Shown in pieces: positions 17,261 through 27,371 of a DNA stretch of 64,000 bases. Origin of the DNA: Planctomycetaceae bacterium. GTDB lineage: Bacteria; Planctomycetota; Planctomycetia; Pirellulales; Thermoguttaceae. The DNA lies in NCBI GenBank assembly GCA_012719125.1, contig JAAYAY010000302.1, forward strand, positions 1-64,000, read 5' to 3'. The notes below the pieces were generated by a model that ran no database searches, was not told the origin of the DNA, and saw only the letters and a list, made by a program, of their open reading frames with translations. Both the position numbers and the translations under genes were made by a program. Positions within the stretch are counted from its first letter, which is position 1. Each line of letters opens with the position of its first letter.

Positions 17261-18694
17261 ATGCTCGGGAAACGTTTGGAACGTCTATGGCCCACAACTC
17301 CCCGCAGTGCGTTCGTCACGGCCTTTGCCGTGAGCCTTTTGGGCGGAGTGGCGATCAATCTGCTGCTCGCACCGTTCGTTGGCCGTGTGGGAAGTTTTGG
17401 GGGGCTTCGGCACGACGGTTACTGGGAACTGGCAACCAACGTGGCTCAAGGCAACGGCTACGTTTTTGAGGCCGGCGATCCGCCCGTGTTCCATCGTCCG
17501 CCCCTCGTGCCGGCCCTGTTCGCCCCGCTGACGTTGCTGCCCGCCTTCTTGCACCGAACGGCGCTCGTCGTCATGCACAGCCTGATGATCGGGTTGACTT
17601 CTGCCCTCATGTTCGATTTCACCCGACGCGTGTTCGGCGGTTCGGCGGCCCGCTGGTCGCTTGCCCTCCTATTGGGGTACCCGTTTCTCTACTGGCACGT
17701 CAGGAATCCCATGAACGTCGTGATTCAGACGACATGCACGACGATCGTCCTCTATCTGCTGGGCCGCGAGTTGCTTGCGGCGTGTCAACGGGACAAACCG
17801 GTCGGAAATCTCGCCGCTCCTTGGCGGACGGTCTTGCTGGGACTTGCGGCCGGCGCGGCCATTCTGACCCACGGCACGATGTTGCTGTCGGTTCCGGTTC
17901 TGCTCGCCGCCACGGGCATCATCAGCCTTCGATTGGGCAGCATTCGCACGCTGAGAATCAGCCTGACTGCAGGGCTGATCGCTTTGTTGACGGTGGCCCC
18001 CTGGACGTATCGGAATTGGTGCGTCAGCGGCCGTTTCATACCGGTCGTCGGCGGAGCGGGACTGCAATACTACTTCGGACATGTCCATTGGGGATTCGAC
18101 GGCCGGGATGATAGCCGTCAGCAATGGGCCAGAGTGATAGCTGCCAGCGAAGTCGGAACGACGGAAATGCTCAAGTTCTGCGGCTATACCGATCCGGCCT
18201 TGGACGCCATGGCCAACCGCCGCATGGTGCAGGATGTGCAATCCCACCCCGGTCGCTTCGTCAAACGGGCGGCGCTCAACGCGGTCGAGTTCTATCTACC
18301 GATCGTTCACGATGTGCTGTTGCCGAACTGGGGGACTTGGCGAAACCACGTCGAGCATGTGCTGCAATCGACCTGGCACTTGGGCCTCCTTGCCTTGGTT
18401 GGCGCCGGATTGTGGAGAAACCGGCGCAGCAGAGCGGCTTCCGCCGGGTGGATTGCTGTGGGTGCCATCGTCGGTCTATCGGCCTGCTACTGCCCCTTCG
18501 TGACCTGTATCACCCTGTGCCAATACTGCTTGCCGACGCTGCCGGTTCTGGCTTTCGTCGGCGCAACGGCCTTTTCCTGTCGGCCCGCGGTGAATTCGGA
18601 AGATGTCCCCGTCGACCAGGAACCGGTTTCGGAGCGGTTTCGGAGGCGGCGGGTTGGGTCGGGGCAAGGCCAAGTGGCCTTGACGGCCAAATGA
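17261..18694 (+). CDS. PMT/ArnT-like membrane glycosyltransferase, copy 1
   Basis: A 477-residue polytopic protein of the GT39/GT83 (PMT/ArnT-like, GT-C fold) type, expected to move sugar from a polyprenyl-phosphate donor on the outer face of the membrane. The ATG at 17261 is preceded by gaggtgggaa; an earlier in-frame codon lacks this. The first outer loop carries LRHDGYWELATNVAQGNGYV with an acidic residue where GT-C enzymes have catalytic Asp. FHRPPLVPALFAPLTLLP and APWTYRNWCVSGRFIPVVGG are shared almost word for word with copies at 20312 and 21797. The three copies with the flavoprotein at 18857 look like a cell-surface glycosylation unit. Confidence 0.78.
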   Translation: MLGKRLERLWPTTPRSAFVTAFAVSLLGGVAINLLLAPFVGRVGSFGGLRHDGYWELATNVAQGNGYVFEAGDPPVFHRPPLVPALFAPLTLLPAFLHRTALVVMHSLMIGLTSALMFDFTRRVFGGSAARWSLALLLGYPFLYWHVRNPMNVVIQTTCTTIVLYLLGRELLAACQRDKPVGNLAAPWRTVLLGLAAGAAILTHGTMLLSVPVLLAATGIISLRLGSIRTLRISLTAGLIALLTVAPWTYRNWCVSGRFIPVVGGAGLQYYFGHVHWGFDGRDDSRQQWARVIAASEVGTTEMLKFCGYTDPALDAMANRRMVQDVQSHPGRFVKRAALNAVEFYLPIVHDVLLPNWGTWRNHVEHVLQSTWHLGLLALVGAGLWRNRRSRAASAGWIAVGAIVGLSACYCPFVTCITLCQYCLPTLPVLAFVGATAFSCRPAVNSEDVPVDQEPVSERFRRRRVGSGQGQVALTAK

Positions 18695-18856
18695 GGGGTC
18701 GGTATCGTCTCGCGGCCCGTTTCTTTGCGAGCGTGGCTGCGCCGCTTCTGCAGCCAATTCGTTGGCTCAACTTGACTTTTTCAACGAGCTGCTGAGGTGG
18801 CCCGGCAGACGGGGAACGATACGCTTATTCGGGGTACAACCAGGAGAGGTTCAACC

Positions 18857-20278
18857 ATGAAAGTGGCTGTCATCGGGGCGGGACCGGCGGGTTTGACCGC
18901 AGCGTACGAACTGACCAAGAAAGGCGTACAAGCCGACGTCTACGAGGCCAGCAACTTCGTGGGTGGAATGTGCCGCACCTTCGAATTGTGGGGCCAGCGC
19001 GTCGACCTGGGGCCCCATCGCTTCTTCAGCATGGACGATTGTGTCAATCGACTCTGGCTGGAAGTCGTCGGCGGCGACTGCCGCCCCATCGACCGACTCA
19101 CGCGGCTTCTCTACAAGGGACGCCTGTTCCACTATCCTCTCAAACCGGCCAACGCCCTCTGGAATATGGGCTTCTTCGAAGCCGCCCGTTGCGCTCTGAG
19201 CTACTTTGCCGAGAAATTCAGACCCAAGATCGTCAATCCCGACGACCACTCGTTCGAATCGTGGACGGTGGAGAAATTCGGACGGCGGCTTTTCAATCAC
19301 TTCTTCAAAGCCTATTCGGAGAAGCTCTGGGGAATCGCCTGCTCCGATCTCGACGCCGACTTCGCACGGCAGCGAATCAAGACTTTCACCCTGGGTGAAG
19401 CCATGAAGAGCGCCCTGGGACTGTCCAGGCAAAAACACAAGACGCTCGTCGACCAGTTCCTCTATCCGACCGGCGGGACCGGAATGGTCTACCAGCGGAT
19501 GGCCGAGCGGATCGCCGCCGGCGGCGGACAAGTGCTGCTCAGCCAACCTATCCGGCGAGTCCTGTCGCAAGACAATCGCATTTTGGGAATCGAGTCGGCC
19601 GCGGGGGACCGGTTCGAGTACGACCGAGTCATTTCCACCATGCCGCTGACGTCGCTGGTTCGCGGCCTGGGCTCACTCCCCGACAACGTGCTCGATGCGG
19701 TCAATTCCCTCTACTTTCGCAATACGATCCTCGTCTATCTCCACGTGGAGGGCGCCGACCTCTTCCCCGATCAATGGCTCTACGTCCATTCCCCCGAACT
19801 GGAAACCGGGCGGGTCACCAACTTCCGCAACTGGCTTCCAGAACTCCACGCCGATCGTGCCAATACGATCCTCGCCCTGGAATACTGGTGCTACGACCTC
19901 GATCCCATCTGGGTCGAAACCGACGAATTGCTCATCGAGCGGGCAACACACGAAATCCGTTCGACCGGCCTGATCGGCAAACGGCAGGTGCTGGACGGGC
20001 ACGTCGTGCGAGTCCATCGCAGCTATCCGGTCTACGAACGGGGCTACAAGAAACACCTGGCCGAAGTGATCGCTCACGTGGACCGGTTCGAGGGCCTGGT
20101 GCCCATCGGCCGCTACGGGGCCTTCAAATACAACAACCAGGACCACAGCATCCTCATGGGACTCGTGGCGGCGGAATCGCTCACCGAACAGACCCAGGCG
20201 AACCTCTGGTCGATCAATACCGATTACGACACCTACCACGAATCGGCCCAGGTCGCGCCGCATCGCCGAGCGGCCTGA
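18857..20278 (+). CDS. FAD-dependent oxidoreductase, UDP-galactopyranose-mutase/protoporphyrinogen-oxidase-like
   Basis: A 473-residue flavoprotein. The N-terminus MKVAVIGAGPAGLTAAYEL is a Rossmann FAD-binding GxGxxG motif, ending with the acidic residue of YEASNFVGG; GPHRFFSMDD follows. The C-terminal GYKKHLAEVIAHVDRF and GRYGAFKYNNQDHSILMG fit the amine-oxidase/UGM-like family. The ATG at 18857 has AGGAGAGG 7 bases upstream. It sits between PMT-like copies 1 and 2 with only a 33-base gap to copy 2, so a role in preparing an unusual sugar or lipid carrier is inferred. True UDP-galactopyranose mutases are usually shorter, so the exact reaction is open. Confidence 0.8.
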   Translation: MKVAVIGAGPAGLTAAYELTKKGVQADVYEASNFVGGMCRTFELWGQRVDLGPHRFFSMDDCVNRLWLEVVGGDCRPIDRLTRLLYKGRLFHYPLKPANALWNMGFFEAARCALSYFAEKFRPKIVNPDDHSFESWTVEKFGRRLFNHFFKAYSEKLWGIACSDLDADFARQRIKTFTLGEAMKSALGLSRQKHKTLVDQFLYPTGGTGMVYQRMAERIAAGGGQVLLSQPIRRVLSQDNRILGIESAAGDRFEYDRVISTMPLTSLVRGLGSLPDNVLDAVNSLYFRNTILVYLHVEGADLFPDQWLYVHSPELETGRVTNFRNWLPELHADRANTILALEYWCYDLDPIWVETDELLIERATHEIRSTGLIGKRQVLDGHVVRVHRSYPVYERGYKKHLAEVIAHVDRFEGLVPIGRYGAFKYNNQDHSILMGLVAAESLTEQTQANLWSINTDYDTYHESAQVAPHRRAA

Positions 20279-20311
20279 CCCTCCCTCTCCCCCTTTGTCG
20301 GCACATTTCCC

Positions 20312-21742
20312 ATGTCGCTCGAACGTGTCGCTTCGATGCTGCCCACGACTGCCGGTGGGGCATTTCGCCTGGGTTTTGTTGCCGCCCTTGTCGTCGGCCT
20401 GACCATCATTCTGGTCGTGGGACCCTTGGCCGGCGTCTCGGAAAAGTTCGCCAGCGAAGGACACGACGGTTATTGGCAACTGGCCGGCAACCTCATTCGA
20501 GGCAACGGCTACGTGTTCGAAGCAGGCGGACCGGTCGTATTCCATCGGCCTCCAATGGCCCCCCTCCTTCTCAGCCCCTTGACGCTGCTTCCGCAACCGC
20601 TGCAACGGCCGGGTGTGGTCCTACTGCAGAGCCTGCTGGTCGGGCTCACCTGCGGCCTGGCTTTCGATCTCACGCGGCGAGTCTTCCACCTGCGAGCCGC
20701 CCGGGCATGCCTGCTCCTCTTGCTGAGCTATCCCTGGCTCTATTGGCACGTGAAGAACCCCATGAACGTGATCGCCCAAATGGCCTTCACCACGCTCGTG
20801 CTCTATCTGATCGGCCGAGAACTGTTGATCGCCCGCCACGGCGACGCGGCGACGCGGCAACGCTTCTCGCTGGCGGCGGCACTGGCGCTGGGACTGGCGG
20901 CCGGATCGGCGATCCTCACTCATGGCACGATGCTCCTCTCGGTGCCCGTCCTCCTGGCAGGAGCGGCGGTCATCGGCCTGCGGCTCGACGGCATGAGGAC
21001 CGTGAAAGTCGGCATCGCGGCTGGCCTGATCGCGCTCTTCCTGCTCGCTCCCTGGACCTATCGCAACTGGCGAGTCACCGGACAGTTCATGCCGGTCGTC
21101 GGAGGCGCGGGGCTCCAGTACTTCTTCGGCCACGTCCACTGGGGATTCGACGGCCAGGACGACGGCCATCGTCGCTGGGATCGTATCGTGGCCGCAAGCG
21201 TCGGCGAAACACGAGACGTAACCCATTTCTGGGGCTTCAAGGATCCGGCCCTGGAGACTAAGGCCAACCGCCATATGGTGGAGGACCTCCGCGCCCATCC
21301 CGCTCGTTTTGCCAAGCGGGTGGCGCTCAACGCGGTCGAGTTCTACGTGCCGATCGTTCGCGACGTGCTCATGCCCAAGACAAGATCCGGCCTCGGCGCC
21401 GTAGCCCGGCGGGCCGCCTTGTCGGCGTGGCATCTGGGACTCGTCGGCCTTGGCCTCCTTGGGCTTTACCGGAACCGCCGGCAACCAGCGGCCGCCGCCG
21501 GTTGGCTTGCCGTCGCGGCCGTCGCCGTCCTGGCCGGCTGTTACATGCCGTTTGTGGCGAGTATCGGCCATAATCAGTACGTGCTGCCGACGCTTCCCGT
21601 GCTGGCCTTCTGCGCGGCGTCACTCTGCGGCTCACCTGTCGCCGCAACGACCCAAGAGAGTTCCGTCCGACGCGTCCCACGCCCCATAGGCCTGCAACGT
21701 TCTCTGGAAATGAGTCGAACGGACTGGCGAAACGGCGATTGA
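20312..21742 (+). CDS. PMT/ArnT-like membrane glycosyltransferase, copy 2
   Basis: A 476-residue paralogue of the proteins at 17261 and 21797, with the same loop block (EGHDGYWQLAGNLIRGNGYV), FHRPPMAPLLLSPLTLLP, AILTHGTMLLSVPVLL and APWTYRNWRVTGQFMPVVGG. The order of hydrophobic segments matches copy 1 throughout. The start ATG lies 33 bases after the flavoprotein stop, consistent with one transcript. Copies 2 and 3 are 54 bases apart. Which glycan or carrier each copy uses is unknown; divergence is greatest in the C-terminal tails. Confidence 0.78.
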   Translation: MSLERVASMLPTTAGGAFRLGFVAALVVGLTIILVVGPLAGVSEKFASEGHDGYWQLAGNLIRGNGYVFEAGGPVVFHRPPMAPLLLSPLTLLPQPLQRPGVVLLQSLLVGLTCGLAFDLTRRVFHLRAARACLLLLLSYPWLYWHVKNPMNVIAQMAFTTLVLYLIGRELLIARHGDAATRQRFSLAAALALGLAAGSAILTHGTMLLSVPVLLAGAAVIGLRLDGMRTVKVGIAAGLIALFLLAPWTYRNWRVTGQFMPVVGGAGLQYFFGHVHWGFDGQDDGHRRWDRIVAASVGETRDVTHFWGFKDPALETKANRHMVEDLRAHPARFAKRVALNAVEFYVPIVRDVLMPKTRSGLGAVARRAALSAWHLGLVGLGLLGLYRNRRQPAAAAGWLAVAAVAVLAGCYMPFVASIGHNQYVLPTLPVLAFCAASLCGSPVAATTQESSVRRVPRPIGLQRSLEMSRTDWRNGD

Positions 21743-21796
21743 TATGCTTCGCCGTTTCCCGGTTCGCAACCCTGCAAACTATCCCCGAGCAATCCC

Positions 21797-23329
21797 ATGT
21801 CGCTTCTGAAACGCTTTGAATCTCGTCTTCCATCGACAGGCGTGGGGGCCGCCCTTGTGAGCTTCATCGCGATTGCCGGGCTTGGGCTCGCCATCCTGTC
21901 TGCCCAGAGAGTCGCCGGTACTGAACGCAGTTTCGCAGGGCCATGTCACGACGGCTACTGGGAACTTGGGATCAACTGGATTCGCGGATACGGCTATACG
22001 TTCGAGCCGGGCGGTACGCCGGCGTTCCATCGACCGCCGCTCGTGCCCGGATTGTTCGGTCCGTTGACGCTGCTCCCCAAGCCAGTGCAGCGCCCCGCAC
22101 TGATTCTGTTGCAGAGCCTGATGCTGGCAGTCATGTGCGGGCTGACGTTCGACTTGACCCGCCGCGTCCTGGGGCCGCGGGCGGCGCGCTGGTCATTGGT
22201 CCTTCTGTTGAGCTACCCGTTCCTGTACGTCGATGTGGCGAGCCCCCTGAACGTCGTCACGCAGGCGATGTGTGTGACCGCCGTCGTCTATCTCCTTGGC
22301 AGGGAACTCCTGCTTGCTCGTTCGACTCGGAACCTATCCCAAAGCCGCCAAACAGATCTCTCGTGGGCGGTGGCTGACGGCAGCAGTTGGAATCCTGGGA
22401 TCGGCTCTGAGAATCGCGACGTTCCGTCTCTCTCGTGGGTGAGGGCGGTTCTGCTTGGCCTTGCTGCAGCCGCCGCAATCCTAACCCACGGAACAATGCT
22501 CCTGGCCGTCCCACTGCTCATTGCCGGTGCCGGCCTGGTCGGCATCCGCCTGGGCAGTCTCCGCGTGATCAAGGTGGGTGTGGCAGCGGGCCTGATCACT
22601 CTGCTCACGCTGGCACCGTGGACCTACCGCAACTGGTGCGTTACCGGGCGGTTCATCCCTGTCGTTGGCGGTGCGGGGTTGCAGTACTTCGTCGGCATCG
22701 AGCGCTGGAGTTACGACGAGTTCGACGGTCAGAAACCTGCCTGGCAGCGGATCGTCTCGGCGAGTCTGGGCCGAGACATAACCGACACGACGGAACTCAT
22801 CCATTTCTGGGGCTTCAAGGATGCGGCATTGGACGCGATTGCCAATCGGCGAATGGTCGATGATCTGCGAGCGCATCCTGGCTTCTTTGCCAAACGCGTC
22901 GTGTTGAATGCCGTGGAGTTCTACGCACCTTCGGTTCGCGAGTTGCTGATGCCGAGAACCGCCCCGACGAAGCGATATGTTGCCCGTCGAGGGGCCATGT
23001 CGATCGTTCACGTCGGCCTGTTGGTGATGGGCGGGTTGGGAATCTGGCGGACTGCTCGTGAGAAGAAGTCCGGCCCCTTGTGGCTGGCTGTGGCGAGCAT
23101 CGCCGTCCTGGCCGGGGGCTATCTGCCCTTTGTCGCGGGCATCAGTCACTGCCAATACTGCCTCCAGACCCTACCGCTCCTGGCGTTCCTCGCCGCCGCC
23201 TCTGTGAAAGAGCCGTCTCAAGAGTGCAAAGAACGGGCGGCTTCTGCCGAGACGTTCAAACTCATCGCCTATGTCCCGAGACCGCTGGGATTGCGGCCCC
23301 GCAGACGTTTGAATCACATCGGCTCATAG
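21797..23329 (+). CDS. PMT/ArnT-like membrane glycosyltransferase, copy 3 with an insertion
   Basis: A 510-residue paralogue of copies 1 and 2, sharing PCHDGYWELGINWIRGYGYT, FHRPPLVPGLFGPLTLLP, AILTHGTMLLAVPLLI and APWTYRNWCVTGRFIPVVGG. It is about 34 residues longer because of a hydrophilic insertion at about residues 176-210, between LGRELLLARS and VRAVLLGLAAAAA. In DNA the insertion is bounded by short direct repeats (tctctcgtggg near 22359 and 22431), which suggests a slippage-type duplication. The reading frame is intact, so the protein is probably functional. It is the last gene of the PMT group; the convergent minus-strand block starts immediately after. Confidence 0.77.
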   Translation: MSLLKRFESRLPSTGVGAALVSFIAIAGLGLAILSAQRVAGTERSFAGPCHDGYWELGINWIRGYGYTFEPGGTPAFHRPPLVPGLFGPLTLLPKPVQRPALILLQSLMLAVMCGLTFDLTRRVLGPRAARWSLVLLLSYPFLYVDVASPLNVVTQAMCVTAVVYLLGRELLLARSTRNLSQSRQTDLSWAVADGSSWNPGIGSENRDVPSLSWVRAVLLGLAAAAAILTHGTMLLAVPLLIAGAGLVGIRLGSLRVIKVGVAAGLITLLTLAPWTYRNWCVTGRFIPVVGGAGLQYFVGIERWSYDEFDGQKPAWQRIVSASLGRDITDTTELIHFWGFKDAALDAIANRRMVDDLRAHPGFFAKRVVLNAVEFYAPSVRELLMPRTAPTKRYVARRGAMSIVHVGLLVMGGLGIWRTAREKKSGPLWLAVASIAVLAGGYLPFVAGISHCQYCLQTLPLLAFLAAASVKEPSQECKERAASAETFKLIAYVPRPLGLRPRRRLNHIGS

Positions 23330-23620
23330 CTCGGATCGCTCGTCCCACATCAACTCCGGCGGCACATACCTTCGGTCATTCTCGCTCATTCTCGCCTCCA
23401 ACTCCTCGATCGCGGCATCTTCGCCAAGCTCCGCAACGGCCTTCTCGGCAGCCGAACGAAAACGGGCGATCTCCGCTTCACCCGCTGGGGGTGGTACAGG
23501 TCGCGAAGCGCGAACCCCTGCACTTGCGTCCCACCAGGGACCCCAGGTCCTGACGGCGTAGCACAGCACGATTGCTTCCACCGGCCCCACTCCGTCGCAT
23601 CGCATCGCATCGTAGAACAT
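23324..23620 (-). CDS. Hypothetical small protein downstream of the methyltransferase
   Basis: A 98-codon open frame that I do not recognise. The C-terminal 50 residues (GEAEIARFRSAAEKAVAELG, then IEELEARMSENDRRYVPPEL) look like a genuine helical, acidic protein, while the N-terminal part reads through repeat-like DNA (tcgcatcgcatcgcatcg). It begins 15 bases after the broken methyltransferase on the same strand, so it could be the remains of the partner gene. It overlaps the end of the PMT copy 3 gene by 6 bases. Confidence 0.3.
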   Translation of the reverse strand: MFYDAMRCDGVGPVEAIVLCYAVRTWGPWWDASAGVRASRPVPPPAGEAEIARFRSAAEKAVAELGEDAAIEELEARMSENDRRYVPPELMWDERSEL

Positions 23621-23634
23621 GCGATGTCAACACG

Positions 23635-25148
23635 TTAGAACATGGTTGTCTGCTTTTCTGCCTTCGGATGTCGCTTGAGGTATGCGAGAAACTCGCGCTC
23701 AAGCTGCAACTCTTCGGCAAGTGCCGACAAGTTGAGTTGCCGCAGTACGTCGATGGTTATGGGCCGTTTTGCATCCCAGAACACAAATACAGAATAGAAC
23801 TCCCGGGCAAGATTGGAGTTAAGCATTGTGGCGATCAGTTTTGCTTCCTGTCTGGAATAGCACGGCACGAAGTACGATGTATCGTCAAGTACGATCGGCT
23901 TGCCTTCGAGGTTTCCAATCTCCGCGAAAGCGAGTCGCTTGTAGAACCCGGAAATGGCCACCTTGAACGGAGCAAACGAGTATTCGCCTACGCCGAATAC
24001 GGAGAACCGTGGTCGGTTCTTGTAGATCGCACTGCCCCTCTTGTCAAGTTTTCCGGCGTGGCGGTTCAGATACTCCCAGGTCTTTGGGGCAGTCCTTTCA
24101 ATCACGGAAGTATCCTCGCCGACCGTCTTCTGCGTGACAAGCATCCACCGCGTAGGATGCTCGGTGGAACCATTGGCGACTTCTGAACTCTTCAGCATCG
24201 GATACAAATACTCGGTCTCAATCTCGACGACTTCTCCATTGGCATTGACGAGGCGTCCTCCTTCTTCGCGAAACTCCATAACGCCGCTGCAATCGTGCTT
24301 GACGCCCGAACGCCACCGGTAAACCTCTCGGCCGCGTAGATGCTTGAGCCGTTCATACGTTCCAACGTCTGCCAACAGTCGTCCGTCGTGATATCCAAGG
24401 GACCGGCCCCTTTCAGCGTTGGCCAGTTGGCTGTAGACATCGCAGTCCAAACTGCGAGAACCTGGGGCAAACTGACACACAAGCAGGCAAGCATCAACAG
24501 CGGCATTGAAATGTTTGGCGGCGTCAATCCCGTAGAGAGCAGCACTCCCAATATTGAGTTGGCGCTTCCATGCGTGACAAGCACCTTTCTTGCGACCGCC
24601 GTCTTGCAGAGCATTGCTAGGGTCGCCCTGCGGCCGTCAAGACATTCGAGCAGTTGGATGAGCATCCATTCCGAAATGTCGAAATTGCTCTTTCCGGTTA
24701 TCGCATCAAGCCCAGCGTACCTGTGAAAGTTGGACTTCTCGGGCAGATTCGAGCTTCCCAATACCCCCAACCCCGAATTCGTAACCCAAGGTGGATTGCC
24801 GATCACCAGAATTGGCTCCGCGCAGGTCCCCAACAGACTGGCCCAGTCCGTAGAGAAAAAGTCAGCCTGTGCGACTTTTGCCTTGCCTCCTTGGGGATGA
24901 TCGGCCAAGAGCCGAGCAGCAGCATCAACATACGCTGGATTAATATCCCGTCCCAATACCTGCTCCGCGGACGAGAATGCTTCCAATGCTGCGAGGAGAA
25001 AGCTACCTTCTCCGCATGTTGGCTCAATGATCGTCGCAGGCTTTGCTCGCAATTGCGATAACACACTGCATGCGTCACGTGCTAGAGAACACGGCGTTTG
25101 GAAATCGCCGAACTCTTCAATCTGTTTCGTCTTCTTCCTCGGTGGCAT
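23635..25148 (-). pseudogene. N6-adenine DNA methyltransferase broken by a one-base frameshift
   Basis: Two minus-strand frames together make one methyltransferase of about 505 residues. The first part (ATG at 25148, aggtgg just upstream) shows FGDFQTPCSLARDAC, the SAM motif IEPTCGEGSFLLAAL and the catalytic VIGNPPWVTNSG, which is an NPPW adenine-methylase motif. Homology leaves this frame after ARKVLV and resumes in the -1 frame as AWKRQLNIGSAALYG, continuing to the stop at 23635 (SGFYKRLAFAEIGNLEGKPI and PITIDVLRQLNLSALAEELQ in the target-recognition half). The break is at about 24574-24578 (gtcac, where gtccac would restore the frame). It is either a true inactivation or a base-call error. 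The type resembles Eco57I-like or solitary type II methylases. Confidence 0.8.
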
Positions 25149-25153
25149 TCCAC

Positions 25154-27193
25154 CTATTCCTCCAACTCCTTCCATCCCGCCGCCATCACCAGCGAAATCC
25201 GCTCCACGTCATACACGCAACCGCCCCAGGTCCCGCCCCCGGCAAGTTGAAGCTGGGCCCAGAGCTGTGTCTCCGGCGGCAGGAGCGGGTCGGGCGAAAG
25301 ATCGTCGCGAGGCGGGCGATTCGCCAGCACCGCGGCGCCCTGCTCGGGCGTATATTCGCCCTGGCCGTCGCCAATGAAATCGACTGAGCCCTCCAACTTG
25401 ACCGGATCGACGATGATCCGAATCCGATCGCCGTCGCGGACCTTCCCAACTGGTCCGCCGGCGAGCGCCTCGGGCCCCACCATGCCGATACATGCGCCCG
25501 TGCTGACCCCGGAGAACCGGGCGTCGGTCACCAAGGCGACCTCGTGGCCGAAAGAAAGGTACTTCAGCGCCGATGTGACTTGGTAGGTCTCCTCCATGCC
25601 CGTGCCCATCGGACCGCGGCAGATCAGAACGATCACGTCGCCCGGCTGGATGGGCCGGTTGGTCGTCCCCTTGACGGCCGCAACCGCATCTGCCTCGCGG
25701 ACGAAAACCCGTGCCGGACCGGTCTTGCGATAGATGCCGTCGGCATCCAGGACCTTGGGATCGATGGCCGTGCTCTTGATCACCGACCCTTCCGGCGCCA
25801 GGTTGCCTTGCGGAAAACAGGTCGTGCTCGTGACGCCCAGTTTCCTGGCCCGGGCAGGCGACATGATCACGTCGTCCGGATCGACCCCGTCGCAGTCGAC
25901 GAGCCTTTGCCGGAGTCTCTCTCGGCGAGACGATTTCTCCCACCACTCCAGCACCTCGCCGAGCGTCAGGCCCGATACAGTCAATACGTCGAGCTTGAGC
26001 AAGTCCAACTCGCGCAGGTGGAGCATGACTTCGGGCACGGCGCCGGCCAGGTAGGCACGCAGCGTCGGATGGTTGACCGGCCCGTTCGGCAGCACGTCGA
26101 CCAGTCGCGGCACGGCCCGGTTGATCTGGGTCCATTCTTCAATCGTCGGCCGCATCAATCCGGCCGAGTGGGCGATCGCCGGAATGTGCAGAAGCAGGTT
26201 CGTCGATCCGCCGAAGGCCGCGTGGACGACCATCGCGTTGTGGACGGCGTCCTGGGTCACGATCTGCTCCGTCGTGATCCCCCGCTCGGCGAGCGTCATC
26301 AGAGCCTTGGCACTCCGCCGGGCCATGTCGAGCCAGATTGGCTGACCGCTGGGAGCCAGGGCCGAATGGGGAAGCGCCAGTCCTAGCGCCTCGCCGACAA
26401 CCTGCGAACTGGCGGCCGTCCCAAAGAAATGGCAACCGCCGCCGGCCGACGCGCAAACCTGGCATCCCCGTCGCCGTGCGTCCGCCAGGCTCAACTCGCC
26501 CCGTGCGAACCGGGCCCCGATCGACTGGATCTTGCCCGTGTCTTCTCCTTCCGTGGGCGGCAACGTCACCCCGCCCGGTACCAGCACGCACGGCAATTGC
26601 CGGAAACTGCCCAGGGCCATCATCATGGCCGGCAGCCCCTTGTCGCACGTGGCCACACCCAAAATGCCCTTGGCGGTCGGAATCGATCGCGCCTGCCGCC
26701 GCATCACGATGGCCGCGTCGTTGCGATAGGCCAGACTGTCGAACATCCCGGGTGTTCCCTGGGTCCGGCCGTCGCACGGATCGGAGCAGTACGCGGCATA
26801 AGGAACGGCGCCCGCCTTCTTGAACTCCTCCGCGGCCGCAGCCAGGGCAAGCCCCAATTCGAAGTTGCCCGTGTGGTGGCCCAGCGCAATCGGCTTCCCG
26901 TCGTGGCCCCGGATCCCGCCCATCGTGCTCAGCATGACAAACTGTGGACCGGCCAAGGCGGCAGGCTCCCAGCCCATCCCCGCATCTTCGGTCATGCCAA
27001 ACGCGTCCCCGCTGGGCCGGTGACTGAGCATCTCGGCTGTGAGCGGAACCTCGCCCTCCGGCCCGGGACCGTAAGTTGCCACCTCCAGGATCGATTCATC
27101 CGGGGATTCCAGTAATTCGTCAGTGGAGAAGTCTCTTGAACGAGTAGATGAGTGCACGGAAGGACCTGAATTTGGATAACGGTGATCTGACAA
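25154..27193 (-). CDS. IlvD/Edd family dehydratase, YagF/YjhG (D-xylonate dehydratase) type
   Basis: A 679-residue Fe-S dehydratase that removes water from a sugar acid to give a 2-keto-3-deoxy acid. It matches the YagF/YjhG branch rather than IlvD itself: [93 protein letters not shown] and [16 protein letters not shown]. The cluster-ligand cysteines are in CDKG and GGGCHF. Homology begins at about residue 36. The annotated TTG start at 27193 may be too far upstream; a GTG within the first 40 codons is an alternative. No other pentose-pathway gene is adjacent. The methyltransferase begins 5 bases after its stop. Confidence 0.9.
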   Translation of the reverse strand: MSDHRYPNSGPSVHSSTRSRDFSTDELLESPDESILEVATYGPGPEGEVPLTAEMLSHRPSGDAFGMTEDAGMGWEPAALAGPQFVMLSTMGGIRGHDGKPIALGHHTGNFELGLALAAAAEEFKKAGAVPYAAYCSDPCDGRTQGTPGMFDSLAYRNDAAIVMRRQARSIPTAKGILGVATCDKGLPAMMMALGSFRQLPCVLVPGGVTLPPTEGEDTGKIQSIGARFARGELSLADARRRGCQVCASAGGGCHFFGTAASSQVVGEALGLALPHSALAPSGQPIWLDMARRSAKALMTLAERGITTEQIVTQDAVHNAMVVHAAFGGSTNLLLHIPAIAHSAGLMRPTIEEWTQINRAVPRLVDVLPNGPVNHPTLRAYLAGAVPEVMLHLRELDLLKLDVLTVSGLTLGEVLEWWEKSSRRERLRQRLVDCDGVDPDDVIMSPARARKLGVTSTTCFPQGNLAPEGSVIKSTAIDPKVLDADGIYRKTGPARVFVREADAVAAVKGTTNRPIQPGDVIVLICRGPMGTGMEETYQVTSALKYLSFGHEVALVTDARFSGVSTGACIGMVGPEALAGGPVGKVRDGDRIRIIVDPVKLEGSVDFIGDGQGEYTPEQGAAVLANRPPRDDLSPDPLLPPETQLWAQLQLAGGGTWGGCVYDVERISLVMAAGWKELEE

Positions 27194-27371
27194 CTCGGCG
27201 ATTCACGCAGACACGGACCAGCCAGCCCGACTCGAAGCTTAGTAAGTCCGACATTCCCTGACAAGCACCGCTGAAACTGACCAGATCCCATCGCGGTGTT
27301 GTCAAACTCGGTAACTCGTTCGTAGGATAGAGACCTGCGCTATCCGCCTTGAAGCTCCCGGAAGTTAACCC

